Source: Candidatus Aenigmatarchaeota archaeon
GTDB lineage: Archaea; Aenigmatarchaeota; Aenigmatarchaeia; QMZP01; JACQNV01
Length of the DNA stretch: 11,351 bases
Reading direction: 5' to 3'
Assembly: GCA_016202865.1 (NCBI GenBank)
Contig: JACQNV010000036.1
Coordinates: 1 to 11,351, forward strand
Positions within the stretch are counted from its first letter, which is position 1, and the number at the start of each line of letters is the position of its first letter. The position numbers and the translations under genes are program-made. Below are positions 1 through 5,215 of this stretch, in pieces. The notes under the pieces were generated by a model, which made no database searches, had not been told where the DNA came from, and saw only the letters and a program-made list of their open reading frames with translations.

Positions 1-29
1 AAAGTAATATAAATATACGTTTAACAATG

Positions 30-38
30 TTTATAAAT
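30..38 (+). promoter_or_regulatory. TATA box of the lsm-rpl37e operon
   Basis: The sequence tttataaat is a good archaeal TATA element. Its centre is about 40 bases before the preferred ATG at 74, which puts transcription start near position 60 and leaves a short leader of roughly 14 bases without a clear Shine-Dalgarno sequence. Assigned by motif and spacing only. Confidence 0.6.
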
Positions 39-53
39 CTCGCACAGAATAAA

Positions 54-63
54 TAACTAGTTA
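54..63. repeat. 10-bp palindrome at the predicted lsm start site
   Basis: TAACTAGTTA is a perfect palindrome lying where transcription from the upstream TATA box should begin. It could be a repressor operator, or it could be chance in AT-rich DNA. Confidence 0.3.
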
Positions 64-73
64 GTTGATTACA

Positions 74-316
74 ATGACAACAGAATCAAATGATAAGATG
101 CAAAGGCCTCTGGATGTTTTAGGCAGCTCCCAGGACAAAAGGGTAATCGTGAAAATGAAGTCTGGGGAAAGCATAGCTGGCATACTAAAAGCATTCGATC
201 AGCACATAAACATCTGGCTGGATGATGCAGAAGTCCAAGGTAACGGAGAGAACCTTAAATTAGGTAGAGTTCTATTGAGAGGCGACAACATAATTTTCGT
301 CTCGCCATCTAAATAA
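74..316 (+). CDS. Sm-like archaeal RNA-binding protein (Lsm)
   Basis: An 80-residue Sm-fold protein. Archaeal Lsm proteins form ring-shaped homo-oligomers that bind U-rich RNA and act in RNA processing and turnover in the cytoplasm. The Sm1 motif spans about residues 22-52 (from DKRVIVKMKSGE to the WLDDAE segment). Sm2 spans about 63-77 and contains the diagnostic RGDN tetrapeptide (69-72) followed by IIFVSP. Length is typical. I chose the ATG at 74; a TTG at 65 would add only three residues. It lies 11 bp upstream of rpl37e on the same strand, a gene pairing that is widely conserved in archaea and supports co-transcription from the TATA box at 30-38. Family assignment is firm; the RNA partners are unknown. 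Confidence 0.93.
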   Translation: MTTESNDKMQRPLDVLGSSQDKRVIVKMKSGESIAGILKAFDQHINIWLDDAEVQGNGENLKLGRVLLRGDNIIFVSPSK

Positions 317-327
317 TCAGGTAATAT

Positions 328-519
328 ATGGTAGGAAAAGGAACACCTTCTTTTGGTAAGAAAAACAAGAAAAATCACATGTTATGTAGACGTTGCGGTC
401 GCCATTCCTACCACATGACTAAAAAGGTCTGTTCTGCCTGCAGCTTTGGCAAATCCAAAAAACTAAAGCACTTCGCGCATCAGTGGAAGTCAGTCACAAG
501 GGATAGACGATTGAAATAG
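328..519 (+). CDS. rpl37e: Large subunit ribosomal protein L37e (eL37)
   Basis: A 63-residue basic zinc-ribbon protein of the archaeal/eukaryotic 50S/60S subunit. It starts with the characteristic GKGTPSFGKKNKKNH block and contains a C-X2-C-X11-C-X2-C zinc site (C20, C23, C35, C38). The RRCGRHSYH segment and the lysine/arginine-rich tail are typical for binding 23S rRNA. Length matches archaeal homologues. The ATG at 328 is preceded by an AGGTAA-like ribosome binding site, and the gene follows the Sm-like gene by 11 bp. A pyrimidine-rich run follows the stop. Identification is unambiguous. Confidence 0.97.
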   Translation: MVGKGTPSFGKKNKKNHMLCRRCGRHSYHMTKKVCSACSFGKSKKLKHFAHQWKSVTRDRRLK

Positions 520-520
520 T

Positions 521-534
521 ACTTTTCTTTCTGC
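521..534 (+). terminator. T-rich putative terminator after rpl37e
   Basis: Immediately after the rpl37e stop codon there is a T-rich run (acttttctttctg) with no stable hairpin. This is the usual form of an archaeal terminator. It sits in the convergent gap before the leftward gene ending at 584. Confidence 0.35.
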
Positions 535-583
535 ACATTACTTTGAGTAAATAAATTAAACAAATAATAAACTAGCAGCTGCC

Positions 584-1333
584 TTATCTTAACTTCCTTT
601 CTAACTCTCTAAATGCCCTTTCCCAGAACTCAGCGCTTGCTTTATCATCTTCTCTATTTGGCCCACAATCTACTAATGTCCACCTTCTGTCAGAAGCATA
701 ATTTTGGACTGGTTGAGTCAGTAAATCGTGATGGGATGTTGAAGTTGCCAAAACAAATGGCAGCGCTAATTCATCAGCCCTTTCAGCAACCAATATCCCT
801 AGAGGCTGGTTTGCCTCCGATTCTTCTATCGCTTTCATAAGAGTCCCATAATAATTTCTTGGTGATCTGTCTTCCCTGTATGCCAATTCTAATGTGTTTT
901 TGAAAGCGAGGGTTGCCACTGGCCTTCCACCTGCTTTAAAGACCTGCTCAACTGCTTTGAAGACTGGACTGTTGGGATCATATACACCCACTGCAAACCT
1001 TGCATATTTTTTCATTGTAGGATCCTCTAAATCAATATACTGCCCGAGTTTTTCTAGACCTTCAACTATTTTTCTTTCCTGAGGATCAGATTTAGCCATT
1101 CTTCGGACCAATCCATTTCCGATATCAGTCTTCCCGCTGCCAGTAATTTCGGGGAAGAAACAATCAACAATCGCACCGTCAAATTCAAGACTTGTTGGTT
1201 TACCAGTTTCTAGTCTATTAACTGCTTCAGCATAGTCCCTAGCAACCACTACAGCTTGCCTTCTCGAAACTAGATATTGCTCTGCCGAACTTGCATATCT
1301 CGGGTTGTCTTCAACCAATAATATCCTTGACAT
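584..1333 (-). CDS. Receiver-domain-like protein with a large internal insertion
   Basis: A 249-residue soluble protein. The N-terminus reads like a response-regulator receiver domain: first strand ILLVEDN with the acidic pair E8-D9, second strand near 27-31, and third strand AIVDCFFPE with a candidate phospho-acceptor D57. The elements expected next, a strand ending in a hydroxyl residue (LPFVLATSTSHHD, 191-203) and a final strand (WTLVDCG, 218-224), appear only after an extra segment of about 110-125 residues. The usual lysine of the last strand is not evident. There is no DNA-binding output domain and no sensor kinase in the window. An AAGGTG ribosome binding site lies four bases before the ATG. 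The receiver reading is inference from motifs; phosphorylation is not shown, and it may be a pseudo-receiver. Confidence 0.55.
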   Translation of the reverse strand: MSRILLVEDNPRYASSAEQYLVSRRQAVVVARDYAEAVNRLETGKPTSLEFDGAIVDCFFPEITGSGKTDIGNGLVRRMAKSDPQERKIVEGLEKLGQYIDLEDPTMKKYARFAVGVYDPNSPVFKAVEQVFKAGGRPVATLAFKNTLELAYREDRSPRNYYGTLMKAIEESEANQPLGILVAERADELALPFVLATSTSHHDLLTQPVQNYASDRRWTLVDCGPNREDDKASAEFWERAFRELERKLR

Positions 1334-1366
1334 ATAACACCTTTTGATTTATAGTGAAAATGTTAG

Positions 1367-1374
1367 TTATTTAA
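1367..1374 (-). promoter_or_regulatory. Putative TATA box of the receiver-like gene
   Basis: On the minus strand the sequence TTAAATAA is centred about 37 bases before the ATG at 1333. This allows a leader of about 10 bases that just includes the AAGGTG site at 1338-1343. It gives this gene its own promoter, separate from the methyltransferase upstream. A nearer CTATAAATC would place the start inside the gene and was not preferred. Confidence 0.4.
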
Positions 1375-1422
1375 GCTTGTGCGATTCGCCGCATTGGGAC
1401 ACACAACCAATTTAACGGCCTC

Positions 1423-2100
1423 TCACACATTCACAAACTCCAATATCACGAAATCATTTATTTTCTTGCCATTGAACTCATATTCTGGTGTAAAGTGCCT
1501 TCCAACTATTTTCAGTCCACAGTCCCCAAATATCTTTTCATACCACTCAATAGGCCTGTGATCTTCAATAATCTCATACCACCCCTCTTTCTTTAATTTC
1601 CTGTATCTGTGGTTTTCTTCGTATTTGTTTCCTGTAAAAAACCTTATGTCAAGTCTTGATTCTGGAACATCAAATATCTTTGGGTTGCAAAAACCAACAT
1701 AAGCCGTGCCCGCAAACTTGAGCTCTTTCTTGATGTTCTCAGCAATCCTTCTAACCTCGTCATCTGGGTTAATGCAAAGCACAAGATTGCAAATCACAAT
1801 GTCAAAAAAGTTTGGTTGTATATCCACAGATTTTGTATACACTTTATCTTGCCCTATCTTTTCCCCAGCGAACATTAGCATTTTTGGGTCAATGTCAAAA
1901 ACCCTTGCATCAGCTCCAAGCTTAGCCAGTGCCAAAGCAAGAATCCCCGGACCACACCCATAGTCCAATATTTTTTTGCCTGCAACATTTCCCAACCTAT
2001 CCAGTAAAGGTCCATCATACGAGGCTAGCTTCAGTTTTTCTGCATCCAATTCCTTTGCCACTTCACCCCATTCTGAATGCCTTGAAATTAGTTTTGACAT
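1423..2100 (-). CDS. Class I SAM-dependent methyltransferase
   Basis: A 225-residue protein with the Rossmann-fold signatures of class I methyltransferases. Motif I is DYGCGPG at 46-52 (SAM binding), the acidic end of the second strand is FDID at 68-71, and the FDIVICNLVLC strand at 99-109 is the motif IV region. The C-terminal half has an aromatic, charged stretch (ENHRYRKLKKEGWYE) and a typical final hairpin ending in FVILEF. The substrate cannot be read from the sequence; small-molecule, tRNA or protein targets are all possible. A GGTG ribosome binding site precedes the ATG. It starts 10 bp after the phosphatase-like gene stops and is probably co-transcribed with it. Confidence 0.85.
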   Translation of the reverse strand: MSKLISRHSEWGEVAKELDAEKLKLASYDGPLLDRLGNVAGKKILDYGCGPGILALALAKLGADARVFDIDPKMLMFAGEKIGQDKVYTKSVDIQPNFFDIVICNLVLCINPDDEVRRIAENIKKELKFAGTAYVGFCNPKIFDVPESRLDIRFFTGNKYEENHRYRKLKKEGWYEIIEDHRPIEWYEKIFGDCGLKIVGRHFTPEYEFNGKKINDFVILEFVNV

Positions 2101-2110
2101 ATCACACCGC

Positions 2111-2713
2111 CTACCAAAGCTCCACTATGCTGTATAATCCAATATTACGATTAATTCCAAGGGGATCAGTTTCTACAAAGTACGCTCTAGAATATCCGGC
2201 ATTTTCACGAATCAAAGATAAAATAGCTGGTTGATGAGTTACAATGACTGTCAGACCGTCTTGATGGTTGTACATTTTCACCCACTTGGCAACCTGAAAG
2301 TCTTCATTTAGATCGCCCTTTACAAGATTACCTCCAGTGACTCTGGCTACAGCTCTTGCTGTGACTTCTGTTCTTACTGTATCATTGTAGGCAATTGTAA
2401 CAGGTTGTTCAGCTGCTAGCTCTTTGATTCTATGAGCTGTATTAAAAAGTGTTCTAGAAGCCTTCTTGGGTGGTTGACGACCACTTCTAATAAATCCCTC
2501 ATCACTTACACGAATTCGCTCATCTCTTTCCTTGCAGAATTCAACAACCTCAGGATAAGGCGAATCTTTGTCATCAGTGTATAAGCTTGCAACCCTGTCA
2601 ATTATTTCTGATGATCCTAAGTTTACTCCTCTTTGCTGAGCCCTAACATCGAATTCTCTGTAAAAGCTGTCAATGTCATACTCATTCTCATGGTGCATTA
2701 ATACATATTTCAT
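2111..2713 (-). CDS. Divergent histidine-phosphatase-superfamily-like protein
   Basis: A 200-residue protein with the skeleton of the phosphoglycerate-mutase/histidine-phosphatase fold. The N-terminal strand YVLMHHEN (3-10) aligns with the family LVRHGE motif, so the nucleophilic His would be H8, but the preceding Arg is H7 and the Gly is E9. R114 within VRTEVTARAVA (113-123) matches the conserved R-x3-T-A helix, and VIVTHQP (156-162) supplies the second His (H160). This keeps two His and one Arg of the phosphate pocket but changes the RHG signature. It may be an altered-specificity phosphatase or a non-catalytic relative. An AAGGTGA ribosome binding site precedes the ATG. It is divergent from the TrmB-family gene and followed 10 bp later by a methyltransferase. 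Confidence 0.6.
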   Translation of the reverse strand: MKYVLMHHENEYDIDSFYREFDVRAQQRGVNLGSSEIIDRVASLYTDDKDSPYPEVVEFCKERDERIRVSDEGFIRSGRQPPKKASRTLFNTAHRIKELAAEQPVTIAYNDTVRTEVTARAVARVTGGNLVKGDLNEDFQVAKWVKMYNHQDGLTVIVTHQPAILSLIRENAGYSRAYFVETDPLGINRNIGLYSIVELW

Positions 2714-2750
2714 ATTGTCACCTTATAGTAGCTACTTACAAATAGCATTG

Positions 2751-2763
2751 ATATGATATAAAC
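2751..2763. promoter_or_regulatory. Overlapping divergent TATA boxes
   Basis: The near-symmetrical sequence atatgatataaac reads GATATAAAC on the plus strand and TTTATATC on the minus strand. Spacing suits both neighbours: transcription would start near 2784 for the TrmB-family gene and near 2733 for the phosphatase-like gene, whose leader would contain its AAGGTGA site. TFB orientation could set the direction, or one regulator could cover both promoters. Confidence 0.45.
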
Positions 2764-2770
2764 ATTCACT

Positions 2771-2812
2771 CTCCATTTTTGGAGGAGAAAGATGACACTT
2801 TTAAATCACTAA
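2771..2812 (+). promoter_or_regulatory. Leader of the TrmB-family gene: CTCC/GGAG dyad, strong SD and mini-ORF
   Basis: CTCC at 2771-2774 and GGAG at 2781-2784 form a short dyad around the predicted start site. GGAGGAG at 2781-2787 is the strongest Shine-Dalgarno-like string in the window. Four bases after it, an ATG at 2792 opens only a six-codon frame (MTLLNH, stop at 2810-2812), out of frame with the regulator that begins at 2827. This may be a leader peptide or an operator dyad. Because the predicted start site falls within GGAGGAG, its role as a ribosome binding site is uncertain. Confidence 0.3.
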
Positions 2813-2826
2813 AACAAATAGGAAAC

Positions 2827-3549
2827 ATGGACACATCCATACTCGAAGACATCGGTCTGACCAACGCCGAGATTAAAGTCTACCTATCGCTTCTAGAATT
2901 AGGAACAGCAACAGCAGGCCCCATAATAGAGAAGTCAGGCCTGCAAAGCTCTGTTGTTCACATGACCTTGAACAAATTAATTGAGAAGGGATTTGTCTCC
3001 TTTGTGAAAGAGGGAAAAAGAAATTTCTACCAAGCTTCCAACCCAAAGAATATTGTTGAATATATAGAAGAGAAAAAGGAGCGGTTTGAGAAAATTCTTC
3101 CGCAACTTCTGTCAAAGCAGAAAACCGCTAAACGGAGGCCTGAAGTTGTGACTTATAGAGGAATTAAGGGAGTAAAAGAGCTTCTATACGAGCTGCTGGA
3201 AGCTGGTGGGACAGAACACCACACTTTTGGTTCGACAAAGGAGTCGTTGATGATGGGTGAAGCTTGGTGGGTTGGCTATCACAAAAAAAGGGCGGCAAAG
3301 GGCATAAAGGCCAAGCTTTTGTTTAACCAGTCTTTGAAATCCTGGGCTGCTGAGAAAAAATACCCCAAGTCTGAGGTTAGGTATACTGAGGAAGGTTTTG
3401 AACCTTTAACAGAAACCATAATAAGGAATGACAAGATTTGTGTGATTATCTGGACAGAAAAACCAATAGGTGTTTTAATCCACCACAAAGCTGTCGCAGA
3501 CTCCTATGAGAAGTTTTTCCAGATCATGTGGAAGGCGGCAAAAGTCTAA
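2827..3549 (+). CDS. TrmB-family transcriptional regulator
   Basis: A 240-residue regulator. The first ~70 residues are the TrmB winged helix-turn-helix: ILEDIGLTNAEIKVYLSLLELG, then an A-x-x-I helix, the SSVVHMTLNKLIEKGFV recognition region, and a wing containing KEGKRNFYQA. A coiled-coil-like linker follows (about 75-100). The C-terminal effector-like domain (about 108-240) begins TYRGIKGVKELLYE and ends in the SYEKFFQIMWKAA helix; it lacks the long sugar-binding extension of TrmB proper. I start at the ATG at 2827, preceded by AGGA, because the conserved family N-terminus begins there; a TTG at 2779 would add 16 residues. It may regulate itself and the divergent genes; ligand unknown. Its stop codon abuts the tRNA-end repeat at 3550. 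Confidence 0.85.
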   Translation: MDTSILEDIGLTNAEIKVYLSLLELGTATAGPIIEKSGLQSSVVHMTLNKLIEKGFVSFVKEGKRNFYQASNPKNIVEYIEEKKERFEKILPQLLSKQKTAKRRPEVVTYRGIKGVKELLYELLEAGGTEHHTFGSTKESLMMGEAWWVGYHKKRAAKGIKAKLLFNQSLKSWAAEKKYPKSEVRYTEEGFEPLTETIIRNDKICVIIWTEKPIGVLIHHKAVADSYEKFFQIMWKAAKV

Positions 3550-3565
3550 AACGGGCCTGATGGGA
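3550..3565 (+). repeat. Displaced tRNA-Lys 3'-end copy (candidate att site)
   Basis: The 16 bases aacgggcctgatggga are identical to 4363-4378, which hold the last 14 bases of the mature tRNA-Lys gene (from T60 of the T arm to discriminator G73) plus two bases beyond. Identity stops abruptly on both sides. The copy directly follows the TrmB-family stop codon and is not attached to any tRNA body, as expected for the leftover half-site after integration at a tRNA 3' end. Confidence 0.7.
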
Positions 3566-3587
3566 TTCTGAGTATGTGAAAAGCGAG

Positions 3588-4004
3588 TTACACAGGGCTT
3601 AAGAATTCAGCGGCTTTCACTATTTTTGTCCTGTGGAATTCTTTGAGGTTTAGCAAGTGCGGGTCGCCTGTAATTATGTAGTCAGCTTGTGCTGTTACTG
3701 CACACTCTACTATTTTGTTGTCATCTGGGTCTTCCTGAACAGCCTTGATAGTATTTAGTGGCCTGACAACTTTTGAATATTCCAGAATTAAGGCTATCTG
3801 GCTTTCAATAAAATCATGCTCTTCTACAAAATCTCTTTTCAAGACTCTTTCCAATTCTTCCAATATTTGAGGCGATGTAAAAACTTGTATTTTTCCATCT
3901 ATGGCAAGCTCCACTATTTGGTGAGGTTTGCCTAACCAGAAGACAGAGGAAACATAGATATTGGTGTCCAAAACAACCTTAAGCTTTTCTTTTTCTTCCT
4001 TCAT
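3588..4004 (-). CDS. PIN-domain ribonuclease toxin (VapC-like)
   Basis: A 138-residue PIN-domain protein of the putative toxin family COG1569. Such proteins are Mg2+-dependent RNases that cut tRNA, rRNA or mRNA when not bound by antitoxin. The carboxylates of the active site are visible: D13 in VVLDTN, E49/E50 in ILEELERVL, D94/D95 in DPDDNKIVECA and D114 in ITGDPHLL. The domain is full length and apparently intact. Its ATG lies inside the antitoxin gene (26-bp overlap), with GGTGAG nine bases upstream, so the pair is translationally linked. It sits between the two tRNA-Lys-end repeats. The RNA target cannot be predicted. Confidence 0.88.
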   Translation of the reverse strand: MKEEKEKLKVVLDTNIYVSSVFWLGKPHQIVELAIDGKIQVFTSPQILEELERVLKRDFVEEHDFIESQIALILEYSKVVRPLNTIKAVQEDPDDNKIVECAVTAQADYIITGDPHLLNLKEFHRTKIVKAAEFLSPV

Positions 4005-4245
4005 GGATTATTCTCACCACATCTTCTTCTGATTTTATTCCTAGCTTCTTTGCGTGTTTTATCCCGAAGTCAACAAGCCTTTCAAATTCTTTTGTTGGGT
4101 CTGGAATATTCACTTTCTTTAACAGGATAAAATCCTCCATTCTGCTTACAACAAGCTGTGAACCTTCTTCCAGTTCTAATTCTTGCCTGATGTGAGAAGG
4201 TATTACAACTTGCCCTTTTGTTGAAATTGTAGTTATTTCTGGCAT
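3979..4245 (-). CDS. AbrB/MazE-type antitoxin
   Basis: An 88-residue protein with an N-terminal swapped-hairpin DNA-binding domain: TTISTKGQVVIPSHIRQEL (5-23), then EGSQLVV and FILLKK, the classic SpoVT/AbrB pattern. The C-terminal half (about 50-88) is helical and charged, fitting a toxin-neutralising tail. I chose the ATG at 4245 because AGGTGAT lies at the right distance before it; a GTG at 4254 falls within that ribosome binding site. It is the first gene of the toxin-antitoxin operon and overlaps the PIN toxin. It probably represses its own promoter at the TGTTAT repeats upstream. Confidence 0.85.
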   Translation of the reverse strand: MPEITTISTKGQVVIPSHIRQELELEEGSQLVVSRMEDFILLKKVNIPDPTKEFERLVDFGIKHAKKLGIKSEEDVVRIIHEGRKRKA

Positions 4246-4277
4246 ATCTATCACCTAAGAATGTATTACTTTCTTAC

Positions 4278-4285
4278 TTTATAAA
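4278..4285 (-). promoter_or_regulatory. TATA box of the toxin-antitoxin operon
   Basis: TTTATAAA, preceded on the minus strand by AAACC (a plausible BRE), is centred about 37 bases before the antitoxin ATG. The start site would fall near 4255, with the AGGTGAT ribosome binding site close to the 5' end of the transcript. Confidence 0.6.
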
Positions 4286-4292
4286 GGTTTGT

Positions 4293-4322
4293 ATAACATT
4301 GTTATGTATTTTCCTGTTATGT
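4293..4322. promoter_or_regulatory. Candidate antitoxin operator: inverted and direct TGTTAT repeats
   Basis: ATAACA-T-TGTTAT (4293-4305) is a perfect dyad with 6-bp arms. TGTTATGT occurs at 4300-4307 and again at 4315-4322, exactly 15 bp apart. The cluster lies just upstream of the TATA box. AbrB-family antitoxins commonly bind such sites to autoregulate. Binding is inferred from position and symmetry. Confidence 0.4.
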
Positions 4323-4362
4323 TAATTTTTCACCATATAATAAAAACAGAATTTCTTTTTTT

Positions 4363-4378
4363 AACGGGCCTGATGGGA
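4363..4378 (-). repeat. tRNA-Lys 3'-end copy of the direct repeat
   Basis: The second copy of the 16-bp repeat. Read on the minus strand it is the 3' half of the T stem, the 3' acceptor strand, the discriminator G and two further bases. Integration here would leave the tRNA intact, the normal outcome for tRNA-targeting elements. Confidence 0.7.
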
Positions 4379-4460
4379 GTTGAACCCACGACCATCCGAT
4401 TAAGAGTATCACCTAATTTATAGATTTAACGGGTGCTCTACCAGGCTGAGCTACAGGCCC
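4365..4460 (-). tRNA. tRNA-Lys (anticodon CUU) with an intron
   Basis: On the minus strand the gene folds into a standard cloverleaf. The acceptor stem is GGGCCTG/CAGGCCC with discriminator G. The D arm is GCTC-AGCCTGGTA-GAGC. The T arm is GTGGG-TTCAACT-CCCAT. The variable loop is TGGTC. After removing 22 nt the anticodon arm is CCCGA-CTCTTAA-TCGGA, with anticodon CTT at 4402-4404, U33 and A37. The 27-43 position is a C-A mismatch; the other four pairs are canonical. G15-C48 is conserved, and CCA is not encoded. The mature length is 74 nt before CCA addition. The G discriminator and the CTCTTAA loop fit lysine. The 3' end is the target of the 16-bp repeat. Confidence 0.9.
4408..4429 (-). other. 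22-nt tRNA intron at noncanonical position 30/31
   Basis: The intron reads TTAAATC...GGTGAT on the minus strand. It is flanked by a complete bulge-helix-bulge. The outer helix is GAG (D-stem strand) with CTC (anticodon loop). The 3-nt bulge ATA is cut after its second base. The central 4-bp helix is CACC with GGTG. The second 3-nt bulge CGT is also cut after its second base. A short inner helix TAA/TTA follows. These cuts restore the anticodon stem, so archaeal splicing endonuclease would excise exactly 22 nt between tRNA positions 30 and 31 rather than at the usual 37/38. Confidence 0.8.
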
Positions 4461-4487
4461 TTAGAATTAGTATAGTTCTCTAGTAGT

Positions 4488-4494
4488 TATAAAT
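4488..4494 (-). promoter_or_regulatory. TATA box of the tRNA-Lys gene
   Basis: TTTATAA on the minus strand is centred about 31 bases before the mature tRNA 5' end, as expected with a short 5' leader for RNase P. It overlaps the 3' end of the upstream hydrolase gene by one base. Confidence 0.55.
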
Positions 4495-4495
4495 A

Positions 4496-5182
4496 TTAAA
4501 CAGGGTTATCAAAAGCGTCTATCTCCTCGTCTTCTCCGAGAGGCTTTGCTGCCTTAAGTAAATTACCAATAACCTTTGTCCCATCCTTCTCAACAACAGA
4601 TCCGTGGCCAGGCAATATCTTCTGCACATCCATCTTTGAAAGCCTTTGTAAAGACCCTTTCAACTGATCAAAATCACCACCTGGTAAATCTGTCCTTCCA
4701 ACACCATTTGCAAAAACAGTATCGCCGCTGATTAAAGTCTTGTCTTTTTTATCATACAAACAAATTGATCCTGGTGTATGTCCAGGAGTGTGCACAACCT
4801 GGAATTCCCTAGCACCCATTTTTACAACATCGCCATCCTTAAGCTTTCTAGCCACCTTCATCTTGTGCATGTTACCGCCAAAAAACTCAGCAACAGAAGT
4901 TTCTGCATCTCCATTCTCCAGAACAGGCGCATCAGCCTCATGTATTGCAATCTGAGCAGCTGTAAAGTATCCGTTTCCACCAATATGGTCAAAATGGTAG
5001 TGTGTATTCAAAATATTTTTTACAGTGTCCATTGGCATCTTGAAAACCCTTAAAACATCTCGTAATCTAATAAAATTAAAACCAACACCTGTGTCTACAA
5101 CCGTGTCTCCAATTAAATATATATTAGAATCCACATCAGACAGCTGAACCATCACTATATCGCCTATTTTCTTGACACCCAT
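4496..5182 (-). CDS. Metallo-beta-lactamase-fold hydrolase (glyoxalase II-like)
   Basis: A 228-residue protein with the full metal-binding set of the metallo-beta-lactamase fold. THYHFDH gives H61, H63, D65 and H66; H135 lies in HTPGHTPGS; D154 in ISGDTVF; H193 in LPGHG. The order and spacing fit the glyoxalase II / hydroxyacylglutathione-hydrolase-like branch, which hydrolyses thioesters or related substrates with two metal ions; the true substrate is unknown. The ATG has no ribosome binding site, and a TATA box lies about 27 bases upstream, so the mRNA should be leaderless. It is upstream of the tRNA-Lys gene on the same strand. Confidence 0.87.
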   Translation of the reverse strand: MGVKKIGDIVMVQLSDVDSNIYLIGDTVVDTGVGFNFIRLRDVLRVFKMPMDTVKNILNTHYHFDHIGGNGYFTAAQIAIHEADAPVLENGDAETSVAEFFGGNMHKMKVARKLKDGDVVKMGAREFQVVHTPGHTPGSICLYDKKDKTLISGDTVFANGVGRTDLPGGDFDQLKGSLQRLSKMDVQKILPGHGSVVEKDGTKVIGNLLKAAKPLGEDEEIDAFDNPV

Positions 5183-5205
5183 ATAAAACTAATTGGATCA
5201 AAAGG

Positions 5206-5213
5206 TATTTAAA
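5206..5213 (-). promoter_or_regulatory. TATA box for the leaderless hydrolase gene
   Basis: TTTAAATA on the minus strand is centred about 27 bases before the ATG at 5182, so transcription should begin at or next to the start codon. Confidence 0.6.
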
Positions 5214-5215
5214 CT

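Larger units (their letters stand above)
3550..4378. mobile_element. Candidate tRNA-Lys-integrated mini-element carrying a toxin-antitoxin operon
   Basis: About 813 bp (one repeat plus the interior) are bracketed by a 16-bp perfect direct repeat of the tRNA-Lys 3' end. The geometry matches site-specific integration by tyrosine recombinases into tRNA genes: the intact tRNA keeps its 3' end at one border, and the element extends away from that 3' end to the displaced copy. The interior holds only the AbrB-type antitoxin, the PIN toxin and their promoter. No integrase, replication gene or fragment of either is present. It is either the decayed remnant of a larger element, retained because losing it would release the toxin, or a passenger moved in trans. 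The repeat is seen directly; the integration history is inferred. Confidence 0.45.

Noticed and set aside
613..840. Plus-strand open frame inside the receiver-like gene
   Set aside because: No family motif and no promoter or ribosome binding site. It lies antisense to a gene with clear motifs and an SD sequence, so it is a shadow frame.
1393..1411. ATTGG...CCAAT inverted repeat between the methyltransferase and receiver-like genes
   Set aside because: Only 5-bp arms with a 9-base loop and no T-tract, so it is too weak to call a terminator or regulatory RNA.
1379..1561. Plus-strand open frame overlapping the 3' end of the methyltransferase
   Set aside because: GTG start without signals, low-complexity composition, antisense to a recognised methyltransferase.
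3550..3587. TGATG/CTGA strings after the TrmB-family gene, resembling C and D boxes
   Set aside because: They are too close together and come from the tRNA-end repeat.
4365..4460. Reading the tRNA as tRNA-Asn, using GTT in the 5' part of the gene
   Set aside because: That choice lacks U33 and leaves no paired anticodon stem. The CTCTTAA loop with a 30/31 intron gives four canonical stem pairs and a full bulge-helix-bulge, and the discriminator is G.
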